A DNA stretch of 64,000 nt from Mucilaginibacter sp. L196 (GCF_009765905.1 NZ_LMUO01000009.1:860255-924254); one strand, 5' to 3'; positions 9,267-19,379 are shown, counted from the stretch's first letter. Numbers and translations: made by a program. The notes: generated by a model not told the origin, from the sequence alone.

Positions 9267-11342
9267 ATGCCGACAAAAAAAAATAAAACCCAATCATTAG
9301 AGGCGCTTTCCAAAAGAAAAATCAGGTTATTTAAAGGGATCAGTATTTTACTGGTCCCTTTAACCATTTTATTCTTATTTGAGCTGGGCTTAAGAATATT
9401 CAACTATGGAAATAATCTGGATTTGTTTATAACGGACAAGGACAATAGTAATTACCTTGTATTTAACCCGGATGCTTCGAAAAGATATTTCACAGACAAT
9501 GATTTTGCTACAACAGGAAATATTGAACCATTTAAGAAAAAAAAGGATAATAATACTATACGTATTTTTGTTTTAGGCGAATCAACCACCATTGGTTATC
9601 CGTATTTTCATAATGGGTCTTTCCACCGTTGGCTGCAATATCGCTTAATGCATACTTTTCCTGACAAGAACTTTGAAATCATTAATCTCTCCTTAACTGC
9701 GGTTAACTCTTATACTGTTTTAGGTTTTGCCAAAGAAGTTGTCAATTATGAACCTGATGCGGTATTAGTTTATACCGGACATAACGAATTTTATGGCGCT
9801 TTAGGTGCTGCATCCACTCAACATATAAGCAGCAACCGTTTTATTGTAAATTTTATACTTGATCTTCGGGAGTTAAAGCTCGCTCAGTTAATAACAAACC
9901 TTTATGGAAGCTTAACTAGCTTTCATAACGACGACAAAGCGGAGCATAGTGAAACTCGTATGCAGTTAATGGCTGCAAAACAAGAAATTCCTTATCAGTC
10001 GGCTTTATATAAGAAAGGGGTAAACCAGTTCGAAACAAATATGGATGCGGTACTCAGTCTATTTAATAAACAACATATTCCGGTTTTTTTAAGTAATCTG
10101 GTAAGTAATGAGAAAGACCTAAAACCATTTATAAGTATTGAACCGAGTGATTCATCAGCTTCAGCTTTTAAAAAAAATTATTTGATAGGGTTAAAGGCCT
10201 TAAATAATAATGATTTTTCAGGAGCATACCATTATTTAAACCAAGCGGAAAAGCAATATAACAAGAGTGCCCTTTGTAATTATTATCTGGGCAAGGTGTG
10301 TTTTGCCAGAGGGGATTTTGATCGGGCCAGGCAATATTTTCTTAAAGCTCAGGATCTTGACGGGTTGAGGTTCCGGGCACCGGAGGAATTTAATGCCATT
10401 ATTACTAAGCTATGCCTTAGATATCCGAACACCCACCTGGTGGATACTAAAGGTGCATTTGAATCATATGCTGATCATCATATCATAGGAAACGAACTTA
10501 TCCTGGACCATGTCCATCCTAATTTGAAAGGTTACGCGATTATGTCTGATGCATTCTATAATGAACTCAGGAAAACTAAAATGTTGCCGGATGGTGACCG
10601 GGCCAACGAAATGTCCTTTACGCAATTACTTCAAAGAATGCCTGTTAGCAGGACTGATTCAATTGCGGGGATGGATCGAATATTTAACCTTAAATCTCAT
10701 TGGCCTTACAATGACCCAAATGCAAAGGATTCGATAAAGGCTGACAATGCGGAACAAACATTTGCCTATGACCTGGTTTTTAATAAAGCTAACTGGAGTG
10801 TTACAATGAATTCCTTATATATATATTATGTTGGCTATCATCGATATAAAGAAGCGAAGGATGTTGTTGAGAACTTGATATTGGAAGATCCGGGTAATGA
10901 TGATCTATATGAGAAAGCGGCCGCACTGGATGGGACGCTAAAAGATGATAAAAGCGCTTTATACAATTTTAAAAAATCATTTGCCATATCTCCTTCATTT
11001 GAGAAAGCCAGGTATATTTTGGTACTGTATTTAAAGTACGATCAACCTGAAAATGCGATACCGTATATCGATTATGGAATTTCAAATAATACTTCAGGTT
11101 TAAACCTTAACGGACTTAAAACCTATACAGAGAATGTTATACAATTAAAAAAGAGCTATTTGGCAGACTCTACCAATGTCAAAATTTTAAATCAGATTGC
11201 GGGCACTTATTTATCGATGGAAAATCAGGATGGTGCAGAAAAGTATATTGAAAAAGCTTCGAAAATCGATCCGGAAAATGTCGATACCAAATTATTGATT
11301 TCAAAAATGAATAATTTGTCTGTTAAAAATGAGCACAAGTAA
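9267..11342 (+). CDS. Membrane-anchored SGNH/GDSL-type esterase with TPR repeats
   Basis: The protein has 691 residues with one membrane anchor near residues 24-45. The SGNH blocks are in order: GESTT with S106, NLSLTAVNS, GHNEF, and DHVHP with D414 and H417, giving a full Ser-Asp-His set. Residues about 300-390 and 530-690 contain TPR-like helix pairs (for example GDFDRARQYFLKAQDLD and NQDGAEKYIEKASKIDPENV). It begins 31 nt after the susD stop and is probably in the same operon. Such proteins in glycan loci often remove acetyl or other acyl groups, and the inferred role is deacylation of the imported oligosaccharide in the periplasm. The C-terminal TPR arm may hold partner enzymes; this is speculation. 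Confidence 0.85.
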   Translation: MPTKKNKTQSLEALSKRKIRLFKGISILLVPLTILFLFELGLRIFNYGNNLDLFITDKDNSNYLVFNPDASKRYFTDNDFATTGNIEPFKKKKDNNTIRIFVLGESTTIGYPYFHNGSFHRWLQYRLMHTFPDKNFEIINLSLTAVNSYTVLGFAKEVVNYEPDAVLVYTGHNEFYGALGAASTQHISSNRFIVNFILDLRELKLAQLITNLYGSLTSFHNDDKAEHSETRMQLMAAKQEIPYQSALYKKGVNQFETNMDAVLSLFNKQHIPVFLSNLVSNEKDLKPFISIEPSDSSASAFKKNYLIGLKALNNNDFSGAYHYLNQAEKQYNKSALCNYYLGKVCFARGDFDRARQYFLKAQDLDGLRFRAPEEFNAIITKLCLRYPNTHLVDTKGAFESYADHHIIGNELILDHVHPNLKGYAIMSDAFYNELRKTKMLPDGDRANEMSFTQLLQRMPVSRTDSIAGMDRIFNLKSHWPYNDPNAKDSIKADNAEQTFAYDLVFNKANWSVTMNSLYIYYVGYHRYKEAKDVVENLILEDPGNDDLYEKAAALDGTLKDDKSALYNFKKSFAISPSFEKARYILVLYLKYDQPENAIPYIDYGISNNTSGLNLNGLKTYTENVIQLKKSYLADSTNVKILNQIAGTYLSMENQDGAEKYIEKASKIDPENVDTKLLISKMNNLSVKNEHK

Positions 11343-11426
11343 ATGGTGGCATGTGTATTAGTGTACTGGCTAATAGCTTACAACCCCAATAGGTTAAGAT
11401 TAGTAATATGATTTAAATTTTTGATA

Positions 11427-14168
11427 ATGAAATACTTGTTTTTTTTAATTCTTGTTTTCACTGCTGTAACGGTTCATGGGCAACCTGGTGATAAAATAAA
11501 AGTAGCCTGTATAGGCGCCAGTATTACCTATGGCGCGCGTTTGGAGAACAGAGAACAAAACTGTTATCCGGCACAATTACAAAAAATGCTTGGCGATAAA
11601 TATCAGGTAGTAAATTATGGGGTAAGCGGTACTACGCTATTGCGTAAGGGCGATTATCCTTATTGGCGTACCCCGCAATATAAAGATGCATTAGCCAATA
11701 ATCCCGATATAGTTATTATTGACTTGGGCGGGAATGATAGCAAACTAATTAACCGTATACACCTGGATGAATATGAACAAGATTACCGGGATTTTATTCA
11801 TTCCTTCACTCAGTTACCATCACACCCACGGATTATTTTATTGCTGGCCATGCCATCTTTTGAAAAAGATACTACAGGTATATGGGATTCGGAAATTGTT
11901 AAGCAGGTTAATCCGCGCATACAAAATGTAGCTTATACGGAGCATGTTGAGGTGATAGATATGCATTCGCCATTTGTAAATAAAGAGGCGAATATGCCTG
12001 ATAAAATACATCCTGACATAGAAGGGGCAGGCATTATGGCCCAGAATGTATATAGGGTAATAACCGATACAAAACCCGGCATTAGCCAATTGGATGGCTA
12101 TAATGTAAGCTGGGATACTCCCGGACCCAGCTCATCGCAATCAATGCCGACTGGCAATGGCGATATAGGACTGAATGTTTGGGTTGAACCTAATGGCGAC
12201 CTTTGTTTTTATATTGGGAAGACGGACGCATGGGGTGCGGCTTCATCTACAGAAAAAAATACGTGGATAAAGGCTGGGGGGATATTGATGAAATTAGGGA
12301 AAGTACGTGTTTCCGTAAATCCTAATCCTTTATTAAATCCGGGTGCATCCTTTCAGCAAATACTTAAACTGCATAACAACGAAATAGTAGTTAATGAAGG
12401 TGCCGGAGACAATGCTGTGCAGCTTAGGGTATGGGTTGATGCTAATCATCCGGTGATCAGGGTAGAATCAAAAAGCGTAAGACCGGCTTCTGTAAGGGTT
12501 ACATTGGATGACTGGCGTATAGGTAATGGTGACACTATCCTGGCCAAACGGGAGAATAAAATCACCTGGTATCACCAAAATCCTGATGATGCAGACTCGC
12601 ACTTGCGCAGGATTATCTTTGGTGGGGTTATTAAAGGGAGTCAGTTGGTTTATAAAGATGATACCACACTAGAATCACACACAGCAGTAACCAATCAATT
12701 GATTTCTATTTATCCATTAACTACAAAAGAGCTATCCGCCAAAAAATGGTTATCGAAAGTTAACAATCAGGCCGCGCAAATAGAAGAGCTTCCATTAGAA
12801 CAAACGCGGTTGGCGCACCAGCAATGGTGGGATCAATTTTGGCACAGGAGCTGGATATTTATTAGAGGGAATAAATTAGCAGATAGTACAACCAAAGGTT
12901 ATATTTTACAGCGATTTGTAACTGCTTGTGCAGGCCGGGGCGCTTATCCAATTAAGTTTAACGGCTCAATATTCGTTGTAGACAATACTGCTTATAAGTC
13001 AAATGAAAAATCACCGGCCAGTTTAATAGACGCTGATTATAGGGAATGGGGCGGACAATACTGGATGCAAAATACACGGGCTATGTATTGGCCGCGGTTA
13101 ATGGCAGGTGATTTTGATGAAATGTTGCCTCTTTTTAACATGTATGCCCAGATATTGCCGGATAATGCCAAACAGGTAAAAAATTTCTATCATCATGGAG
13201 GAGCATATTTTGCGGAAACTTCGCCTTTCTGGGGTGGCTTATCATACATGGGGCCTGAAGTGAAGGAAAATTGGACCGGCCACTACTTTACGCCTATATT
13301 AGAGTTAAGCATGATGATGCTTGATTACTATGAGTATACCTGTGATCAAAAATTCGCCAAAGAAACGCTTTTGCCAATCGCATCGGCAGGTATACAATTT
13401 TTTGACCAACACTTTGGTCGTGATGCGCAGGGAAAACTGTTGCTTGACCCCGATAACTCAATCGAAATGTTTTGGAAAGTGCATGACCCGGCACCGGATA
13501 TTGCCGGCCTGCATGCTGTGATAAGTCGTTTAATAGCTCTGCCGGATAATTTAGTTGATAAACAAACGAAAGCAGACTGGCAACGGATTTATAAAGAATT
13601 ACCTGAACTACCTGTTGGTAATGAGGATGGGAAACCTGTTTTATTGCCTTATACCGGGCCTCAAACCATAAAAGGGCATAATCTGGAAAACCCCGAACTG
13701 TATGCAATTTATCCTTTCAGGCTCTATGGCTTAGGTAAACCCGATCTGCCGTTAGCCGTGAACACATTCGAGGTTCGTAAATTTAAGGATAAAGGCTGCT
13801 GGGTACAAGACCCTATACAGGCCGCTATGCTCGGGCTGACGGATGATGCCCAAAGCTATGTTACCTTTGATTTAACCCGTAAGGAGCCTACGCTTAAATT
13901 TCCGGCATTTTGGGCAACTGGGCATGATTATGCACCTGATGAGGATAATGGAGGGAATGGTGAAAATGGATTGCAACAAATGCTGATGCAAACTGATGGC
14001 AAAAAGATTATTCTTTTACCCGCCTGGCCAAAAGTATGGAGTGCTGATTTTAAACTAAATGCGCCATATAATACAACAGTACAGGGGACAGTAGAAAATG
14101 GGAAGATAACAAGCTTGGTGATCACGCCTGCCTTCAGGATGGCTGACGTGGTTATCGAAGGGAAGTAA
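11427..14168 (+). CDS. SGNH esterase fused to DUF5703/six-hairpin glycosidase-like domain
   Basis: The start is taken at ATG 11427, which gives a clean signal peptide (KYLFFLILVFTAVTVHG); an in-frame TTG six bases upstream is less likely. Residues 25-205 are an SGNH hydrolase: GASITYG with S32, VVNYGVSG, LGGND and DKIHP with D192 and H195. From about residue 213 the sequence changes to a DUF5703-like N-terminal region (NVSWDTPGPSSSQSMP, GNGDIGLNVW) and a long C-terminal part that looks like the GH95-related alpha/alpha six-hairpin fold (DYREWGGQYWMQNTRAMYWP). One secreted protein therefore joins an esterase and a putative glycosidase, which suggests coupled deacetylation and cleavage of one decorated residue. 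The gap of 84 nt after the preceding gene is compatible with one operon. The glycosidase specificity is unknown. Confidence 0.85.
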   Translation: MKYLFFLILVFTAVTVHGQPGDKIKVACIGASITYGARLENREQNCYPAQLQKMLGDKYQVVNYGVSGTTLLRKGDYPYWRTPQYKDALANNPDIVIIDLGGNDSKLINRIHLDEYEQDYRDFIHSFTQLPSHPRIILLLAMPSFEKDTTGIWDSEIVKQVNPRIQNVAYTEHVEVIDMHSPFVNKEANMPDKIHPDIEGAGIMAQNVYRVITDTKPGISQLDGYNVSWDTPGPSSSQSMPTGNGDIGLNVWVEPNGDLCFYIGKTDAWGAASSTEKNTWIKAGGILMKLGKVRVSVNPNPLLNPGASFQQILKLHNNEIVVNEGAGDNAVQLRVWVDANHPVIRVESKSVRPASVRVTLDDWRIGNGDTILAKRENKITWYHQNPDDADSHLRRIIFGGVIKGSQLVYKDDTTLESHTAVTNQLISIYPLTTKELSAKKWLSKVNNQAAQIEELPLEQTRLAHQQWWDQFWHRSWIFIRGNKLADSTTKGYILQRFVTACAGRGAYPIKFNGSIFVVDNTAYKSNEKSPASLIDADYREWGGQYWMQNTRAMYWPRLMAGDFDEMLPLFNMYAQILPDNAKQVKNFYHHGGAYFAETSPFWGGLSYMGPEVKENWTGHYFTPILELSMMMLDYYEYTCDQKFAKETLLPIASAGIQFFDQHFGRDAQGKLLLDPDNSIEMFWKVHDPAPDIAGLHAVISRLIALPDNLVDKQTKADWQRIYKELPELPVGNEDGKPVLLPYTGPQTIKGHNLENPELYAIYPFRLYGLGKPDLPLAVNTFEVRKFKDKGCWVQDPIQAAMLGLTDDAQSYVTFDLTRKEPTLKFPAFWATGHDYAPDEDNGGNGENGLQQMLMQTDGKKIILLPAWPKVWSADFKLNAPYNTTVQGTVENGKITSLVITPAFRMADVVIEGK

Positions 14169-14239
14169 ATTAGGTATAAAAATTATAACGTACAATTTAA
14201 ACGGATTGATGAATATTATAGCTGTTTAATCAAAAAACG

Positions 14240-14280
14240 AAAAGCCTGCAATGAGTTTATTTTCAGGCTTTTTGTTTTTT
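14240..14280. terminator. Bidirectional intrinsic terminator
   Basis: AAAAGCCTG at 14240-14248 pairs with CAGGCTTTT at 14264-14272 and is followed by a T-rich run on the plus strand; the 5' A run gives a U tract on the minus strand. It lies between the plus-strand esterase-fusion gene and the minus-strand symporter gene, so it can end both transcripts. Confidence 0.8.
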
Positions 14281-14294
14281 TTAATGCAAATTTA

Positions 14295-14326
14295 GTGGAG
14301 ATTCGACGAAATACTCACCACTTTTT
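14295..14326. repeat. Possible degenerate attachment-site scar
   Basis: GTGGAG followed by ATTCGA at 14295-14306, and then TACTCACCACTTTTT at 14312-14326. The last 15 nt are identical to 39495-39509, beside the right end of the integrated element, where GTGGAG also lies nearby next to a hairpin. The arrangement hairpin, GTGGAG, GATT or ATTCG resembles a shortened tRNA-end attachment site. It may be a fossil of an earlier integration; the match is short. Confidence 0.3.
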
Positions 14327-14351
14327 CTGTACATATTAATTGCAGATCTTA

Positions 14352-15950
14352 TTAACCAGCGAGTCCGGCTTTTGAGAATAACACAAACAATGCTACCATA
14401 ACAGCAATTAGCAGGGCATTTACCCAATGACGTCCCCGCCAGGGTGTCAGGTAACTATTAATTACTTTTACCGGGCGTTTAACAGGTTTCATTGGAGCAA
14501 ATTTGCCAATAATCAACATTAATGCCGTGGTAGCAATAAACAAGAGTGCCAAGATATGAAGAAAATTTATACCCGTGTGAAATACAAATTGGGTTAGCAG
14601 ATATCCGGAGGCGCAAAATATGATTCCACACTTAGCAGCTATTGGAGGTACCTTTTTGGTGATAAAGCCAACAAACATTACCGTAAAAATAGGGATGCTA
14701 AACGTTGCGTTAGCTTTTTGCATATAAGTATAGAAGTTACTATTGGCAAAAATGATCATCGGGGCTAATAATATTGCGATCAGCGCAGCTACTGTTTCAA
14801 ATTTTCTTGATGCAAATAACAATGTGGCATCATTAAAACTTTTTCTATGCTTTATTAGATAAGGCCTGTAAATATTTAAAATGAAGAGTGTGCCGGAACT
14901 ATTCAAGGCTTTAGAGAACGAAGTTATAGTCGCTCCGAATACTATCGCTGCTATAAATCCGCAAATGGCTGGGGGGGTAAGGTCCCTGACTAATTTAGGG
15001 AATACCTGGATGGTTTGGGGCATATGCTCAAAAGCGTGTACGGCTATAATACCCGGTAACATAAAAAGAAACGGGCCTGCCAGCTTTCCGCAACAGGTTA
15101 AGGCGATACCTTTCTGGCTCATTTCCAGGTTTTTTGCAGAGAGTGCCTGTTGGACAATAACCTGCTCTGTTCCCCAATAAAATAAATTAACCAGTAACAT
15201 TCCTGTAAAAATGCCCGAAAAGGGTACGGCATCCGTAGCACTGCCAATAGCGTTTAAATGCTCTTTATGCGTAGTCAATAATTGATGCCATCCGGAACTC
15301 CAATCACCATGCCCAATATAGCGCAGACCAAAATAAGTGAGGAAAACGCCTCCTACAAATAAGCAAACACCTAACAAAATATCAGATACGGCAATGATCT
15401 TCAGTCCACCCAATACCGAATAGGTGCCCCCTGCTATGCCCATAAAAACTACCATGATAATGATCCCACCAAAATAGGAGCAATGGAAAATATCAGAAAT
15501 CCGAAACATACCATTAAGCGCGACTGCGCCGGTATAAAGGATGATAGGCAAAAGGTTTACCATATAACCAATCAGGAAGATGGCGCTCACCAACATTTTT
15601 GTTCCGTTGTCGAAACGGGTTTTCAAAAAATCCGGGGTCGTATTAATTCCGCCACGCAGATAAATAGGCATAATAAACTCCGAAACGATGACCATAGCAA
15701 ATACGGAGCTCACGCCCCAAGCCATAGTAGTCATATTATTGATATAAGCGGCTTCGCTGCCACCCAGGAATTCAGCGGCATTTACATTGGTGAAGAACAA
15801 GGCGCAGCCAACAGCGGCAAAGCTTAGTTTCCTGTTGGCAAAAAACAGGCCTGCAACGTTTTTTATTTTGCTTTTTTTGGAATTTAAAACTGATACAGCA
15901 ATAATGGCAATGATTACTGCCAGGAAACTAATTAAAGCTACGCCATTCAT
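14352..15950 (-). CDS. Sodium:solute symporter (SSS family), probable sugar importer
   Basis: The protein has 532 residues and about 13-14 hydrophobic helices, the usual size for the SSS (SLC5-like) family. Family signs include FFANRKLSFAAVGCALFFTN near the N-terminus (the SSS fold's first core helices), GGSEAAYI and TPDFLKTRFD. It follows the regulator gene by only 3 nt on the same strand, so the two are co-transcribed. Located between two glycan-degradation gene sets, it probably imports a released mono- or oligosaccharide, or a sugar acid, across the inner membrane with sodium. The transported compound cannot be read from the sequence. Confidence 0.92.
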   Translation of the reverse strand: MNGVALISFLAVIIAIIAVSVLNSKKSKIKNVAGLFFANRKLSFAAVGCALFFTNVNAAEFLGGSEAAYINNMTTMAWGVSSVFAMVIVSEFIMPIYLRGGINTTPDFLKTRFDNGTKMLVSAIFLIGYMVNLLPIILYTGAVALNGMFRISDIFHCSYFGGIIIMVVFMGIAGGTYSVLGGLKIIAVSDILLGVCLFVGGVFLTYFGLRYIGHGDWSSGWHQLLTTHKEHLNAIGSATDAVPFSGIFTGMLLVNLFYWGTEQVIVQQALSAKNLEMSQKGIALTCCGKLAGPFLFMLPGIIAVHAFEHMPQTIQVFPKLVRDLTPPAICGFIAAIVFGATITSFSKALNSSGTLFILNIYRPYLIKHRKSFNDATLLFASRKFETVAALIAILLAPMIIFANSNFYTYMQKANATFSIPIFTVMFVGFITKKVPPIAAKCGIIFCASGYLLTQFVFHTGINFLHILALLFIATTALMLIIGKFAPMKPVKRPVKVINSYLTPWRGRHWVNALLIAVMVALFVLFSKAGLAG

Positions 15951-15953
15951 TTT

Positions 15954-16970
15954 TTAAAGCGAATCCCGGCGTTTTAATACGGTAGGAATTACCTCCTGCA
16001 CTTGTTCACGCCCAATTATAGCCTGACCAACCCGTTTTCCCATTTGCACAAAATCTGTAGAGTAAGTTGTTATACCGCCACCGATCAGTTCTTTAATTAC
16101 TTCGTCATTGTGGGATAAAATGCCGATATCTCTTCCCGGCTTCAGCTTTTTTATTTTACAATCCTTCAATATTTCCCAAATTTCTGCATTGTTCAAGGAA
16201 AAATAAACTTTCCCCTGTTCTACCGATCCTGGAATGTATTCAGGAAGCATTCTTGCATTAATATCAAAATCTTTAACAAACTTTTTAAACGCCCTTATAA
16301 TTTCCAATGGATTAAGTGATCCCGGTAAATGAAAGAAGATCATTTCGTCGTATAGTTTGATTTTTTCTGCCAGAGCCGAGAATACTTCGTAGGAAGAGGT
16401 TTCAAATTCCTGGGTTACATAGTTGAATTCCTCGCTTAGGGGTTCAAAACGATCAAACATAATGAACTTATTGCGTGGCAAAGGGTCCAGCAATTGTTTG
16501 GTTTTGGGATGGGGGATCGGAGATACTACGTACATCCCATATTTCCCCTTAACCATATCCATAATGCTTTCAAATATCGTAATGTTGCCATGGTGAAAGA
16601 ATACATCTATCTGAACATTAACGCCCAATTCATCCCTGAAACTACGGTAAAACTGTTCCTGAAAAGAATCCATAAGATACATCACTAAGGCAACCTTAAG
16701 TGTCTGATCGGTATTTTCGTTTGCTACATAAAAGCCCAAACGGTTTTTTGATTGAACAATTCCCCGGCTGATCAGATCTTTATAACCTTTCATTATGGTT
16801 GCCCTGGCGAAGCTTAACTTCTTAACCATTGTATTTACCGAGGGAAGCGCTTCACCTTTAGAAACGATACTTTCATTAATAGCGTTTATTATGCCATTAA
16901 CAAACTGATCGTGTTTAGAGAAGGACGGCATTTGTTCCAGTTCCAGTATTTTTTCATAGATGGTTACCAT
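15954..16970 (-). CDS. GntR-type winged-helix regulator with LacI-like sugar-binding domain
   Basis: The protein has 338 residues. Residues 1-75 are a GntR winged helix (ALPSVNTMVKKLSFARATIMKGYKDLISRGIV is read here in pieces: LPSVN, ARATIMKGYKDL, RGIVQSKN). Residues about 90-330 resemble a periplasmic-binding-protein fold as in LacI regulators (LKVALVMYLM, DIGILSHND, GQAIIG). This hybrid build is known among Bacteroidota regulators of monosaccharide use. It heads the operon with the symporter and is divergent from the glycosidase operon at 17396, so it likely controls both, acting at the palindromes in the intergenic region and released or activated by a sugar. Confidence 0.9.
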   Translation of the reverse strand: MVTIYEKILELEQMPSFSKHDQFVNGIINAINESIVSKGEALPSVNTMVKKLSFARATIMKGYKDLISRGIVQSKNRLGFYVANENTDQTLKVALVMYLMDSFQEQFYRSFRDELGVNVQIDVFFHHGNITIFESIMDMVKGKYGMYVVSPIPHPKTKQLLDPLPRNKFIMFDRFEPLSEEFNYVTQEFETSSYEVFSALAEKIKLYDEMIFFHLPGSLNPLEIIRAFKKFVKDFDINARMLPEYIPGSVEQGKVYFSLNNAEIWEILKDCKIKKLKPGRDIGILSHNDEVIKELIGGGITTYSTDFVQMGKRVGQAIIGREQVQEVIPTVLKRRDSL

Positions 16971-17099
16971 ATGCGATTGTGTAGATTATGGGTTTTCAAA
17001 ATGTTAACCGCAAAAAGCTGTTTGGTCGTAGTCATATTTATTATCTTGGTAATAATGTTAGGTGTAAATATAGCCTGTTCTATTCTGTTTACAATAAAA

Positions 17100-17160
17100 A
17101 GCGTTAATAATTTCACTTAACTAATTAACGCTAAACGGTCAAATTAATTAATATTAATTT
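17100..17160. promoter_or_regulatory. Two palindromes in the divergent regulator/glycosidase intergenic region, candidate operators
   Basis: AGCGTTAAT at 17100-17108 and ATTAACGCT at 17124-17132 form a perfect 9-nt inverted repeat with a 15-nt spacer. AAATTAAT at 17141-17148 and ATTAATTT at 17153-17160 form a second with a 4-nt spacer. Both lie in the 425-nt gap between the GntR-type gene and the divergent glycosidase operon, where a regulator of both should bind. Nothing else gene-like is seen in this gap. Confidence 0.5.
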
Positions 17161-17395
17161 AGAGTATACCTTGCTGCCGTAATTGTTTATGATCTTCTGT
17201 CAGCGCTAACGTGGTCGATAAAAAAGACAACTTTTTTCGTAAATAATTTGATATAACAGAAAATATATTGTTCTTTACGGAATTAAGAATAGACCAGAAT
17301 AGCATAATAATTATTGAAGAATATTTCCCCACATCTACGACTGTGGCATTCTTTGGCTTGTTTTGACTGCGGTCTTTATTCTTCTCAAAATAATT

Positions 17396-19375
17396 ATGAT
17401 AAAGCGATATATATTGGTGATTTTTCTTTTTTTTTCGTCTAACTTATTTGCGCAGCAATATCGCTGGAATTTGACTGCAGGTGGGGGAATAGAGTGGAGT
17501 ATAGGTAAACATACAGCAAAGCATTTGGATCATGTGGAAATGAGTGGAAGGCAGGTTTCGGTGATTGTTACTTACGGTATTGATAGTCTTCGTCATGCTG
17601 TCATTCATAAAAGTGTGATATTTCCGATGCTGCGGATCATTCCAAATGATACCAGGGGGAATCTTCAGCGAGATTTTAAACAACCCATCACGCAGGTTAT
17701 GATCAACGGCCGGGCGGTTACTGAATCACCGGTAGCATTTTCTTTCAATGGTATCCTACATATGGTATCAACGGCCGGTGAGGGTATAACAATTGAACAT
17801 AATATATTCCCTTCTTTTGATAAGGCAGCCGTTATTGAACAATGTATCATCAGTAATAAGGGTAAGCAGCCCGTTGATATTTCTGTGCCTAAGTGGGATC
17901 ACAAAGATACCACTGATGCCACTAAAGGTGTTTATGGCGCTTATGTTCTGGAAAACAAGTTATATGGTGCAGGTAAAGCCAAATTGTTACCCGGAGGCAA
18001 GTACACTTATTCGGTTATTATATCCGGCTACAAGGTATGTGAACAAGCTTATCACTACTCTGCAAATTATGAGTACCTCAAAAGAATGGATTTTTTGAAA
18101 GAACTTAACCATGAACTGGTTTTAAAAACGCCTGATGACACGTTAAACGCGATGTTTAACTTTTCGAAAATAAGGGCGAGTGAAAGTATTTATGACACTA
18201 AAAACGGTTTGATGCACAGCCCCGGTGGTGGATCTTATTATGCTGCTATATGGGCAAATGATGAGGCAGAGTATGTTAACCCATTTTTTCCTTTTTTGGG
18301 TAACGGTGCCGGTAATGAATCGGCAATAAACGCTTTCAGATTATTTGCAGGCTATATGAATAAAGATTTTAAACCGATACCCAGTTCAATAATTGCTGAA
18401 GGAACTGGTTTTTGGGCAGGTGCAGGAGATAGGGGCGACCAGGCTATGATCGCGTATGGCGCATCGAGATTTGCGCTGGCTTATGGCGATGTGTCCGAAG
18501 CAGAAAAATTGTGGCCGCTTATCAATTGGTGCTTTGAATATCTGGAAAAAAAGAAAACTCTGGATGGCGTAATCGCTTCCGATGCAGACGAATTGGAAGG
18601 CAGATTCCCTGCAGGCAAAGTAAATCTCTCTACTAATGTCCTCGCCTACGGCGCGATGATCAGTGCTTCGCATTTGGCTACAGCATTAGGCAAGAATGAA
18701 GTAGCACTGGATCTAAAACAGCGCGCTACTAAACTGAAGGTAGCGATTGGCAAATACTTTGGTGGCAATGTTCAGGGTTTTAATACGTACAAGTATTACG
18801 AAGGCGGTACCAAGTTAAGATCCTGGATTGGACTACCATTGGTGATGGGGATACTTGACAGAAAGCAGGAAACCCTTAAGGCTCTTTATTCACCTTTTTT
18901 ATGGACAAAAGAAGGTATGCTTACAGAATCGGGATCGGATACTTATTGGGACCGTGCGCTGCTTTATGCACTAAGGGGATCATTTTACGCGGGTGCCACA
19001 GATAGCACCTTGAAATATCTGAAATATTATTCAGGAAAAAGGCTTTTAGGGGAACACGTTCCTTATGCTATTGAAGCCTGGCCTGAGGGCGATCAGCGAC
19101 AGCTTTCAGCCGAAAGCGGGCTTTATTGCAGATGTATTACAGAAGGTTTATTTGGCTTACAGCCAACTGGCTTTAATTCCTTTTCGATAACCCCTTATCT
19201 ACCCAAAGGATGGAATGAGATGGAGCTTGAGCATGTGAAAGCTTTCAATAGCGATTTTACAATTCGGGTTTTAAGAGATGAAAAAGGTGGTGAAAAGATT
19301 ATTATTAAAGAATCAACCGGTAAAATAAAAACATATTCCTTTAATAATAAAATACCCGTGGATATTACACTATAA
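17396..19375 (+). CDS. Secreted six-hairpin glycosidase-like protein, family not assigned
   Basis: ATG 17396 is preferred over an in-frame TTG 33 nt upstream because it puts a normal signal peptide at the start (IKRYILVIFLFFSSNLFAQ); the product is 659 residues. The first 230 residues look like a beta-sandwich (HLDHVEMSGRQVSVIVTYGID, read in part), and the rest like an alpha/alpha six-hairpin barrel with acidic, tryptophan-rich loops (AAIWANDEAEYVNP, EGTGFWAGAGDRGDQ, ASDADELEGRFP, GSDTYWDRALLYALRG). This is the build of GH78/GH95/GH63-like enzymes, but I do not recognise a named CAZy family. It opens an operon with two further hydrolase-like genes (4-nt gap to the next). Periplasmic glycan hydrolysis is inferred. 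Confidence 0.7.
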   Translation: MIKRYILVIFLFFSSNLFAQQYRWNLTAGGGIEWSIGKHTAKHLDHVEMSGRQVSVIVTYGIDSLRHAVIHKSVIFPMLRIIPNDTRGNLQRDFKQPITQVMINGRAVTESPVAFSFNGILHMVSTAGEGITIEHNIFPSFDKAAVIEQCIISNKGKQPVDISVPKWDHKDTTDATKGVYGAYVLENKLYGAGKAKLLPGGKYTYSVIISGYKVCEQAYHYSANYEYLKRMDFLKELNHELVLKTPDDTLNAMFNFSKIRASESIYDTKNGLMHSPGGGSYYAAIWANDEAEYVNPFFPFLGNGAGNESAINAFRLFAGYMNKDFKPIPSSIIAEGTGFWAGAGDRGDQAMIAYGASRFALAYGDVSEAEKLWPLINWCFEYLEKKKTLDGVIASDADELEGRFPAGKVNLSTNVLAYGAMISASHLATALGKNEVALDLKQRATKLKVAIGKYFGGNVQGFNTYKYYEGGTKLRSWIGLPLVMGILDRKQETLKALYSPFLWTKEGMLTESGSDTYWDRALLYALRGSFYAGATDSTLKYLKYYSGKRLLGEHVPYAIEAWPEGDQRQLSAESGLYCRCITEGLFGLQPTGFNSFSITPYLPKGWNEMELEHVKAFNSDFTIRVLRDEKGGEKIIIKESTGKIKTYSFNNKIPVDITL

Positions 19376-19379
19376 TTAT

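Noticed and set aside
13294..13707. Minus-strand 137-codon frame inside the esterase/glycosidase fusion gene
   Set aside because: It lies wholly antisense to a well-supported gene and its composition looks like a shadow.
14881..15827. Two plus-strand frames of 99 and 114 codons over the symporter gene
   Set aside because: Antisense shadows of a clear membrane transporter.
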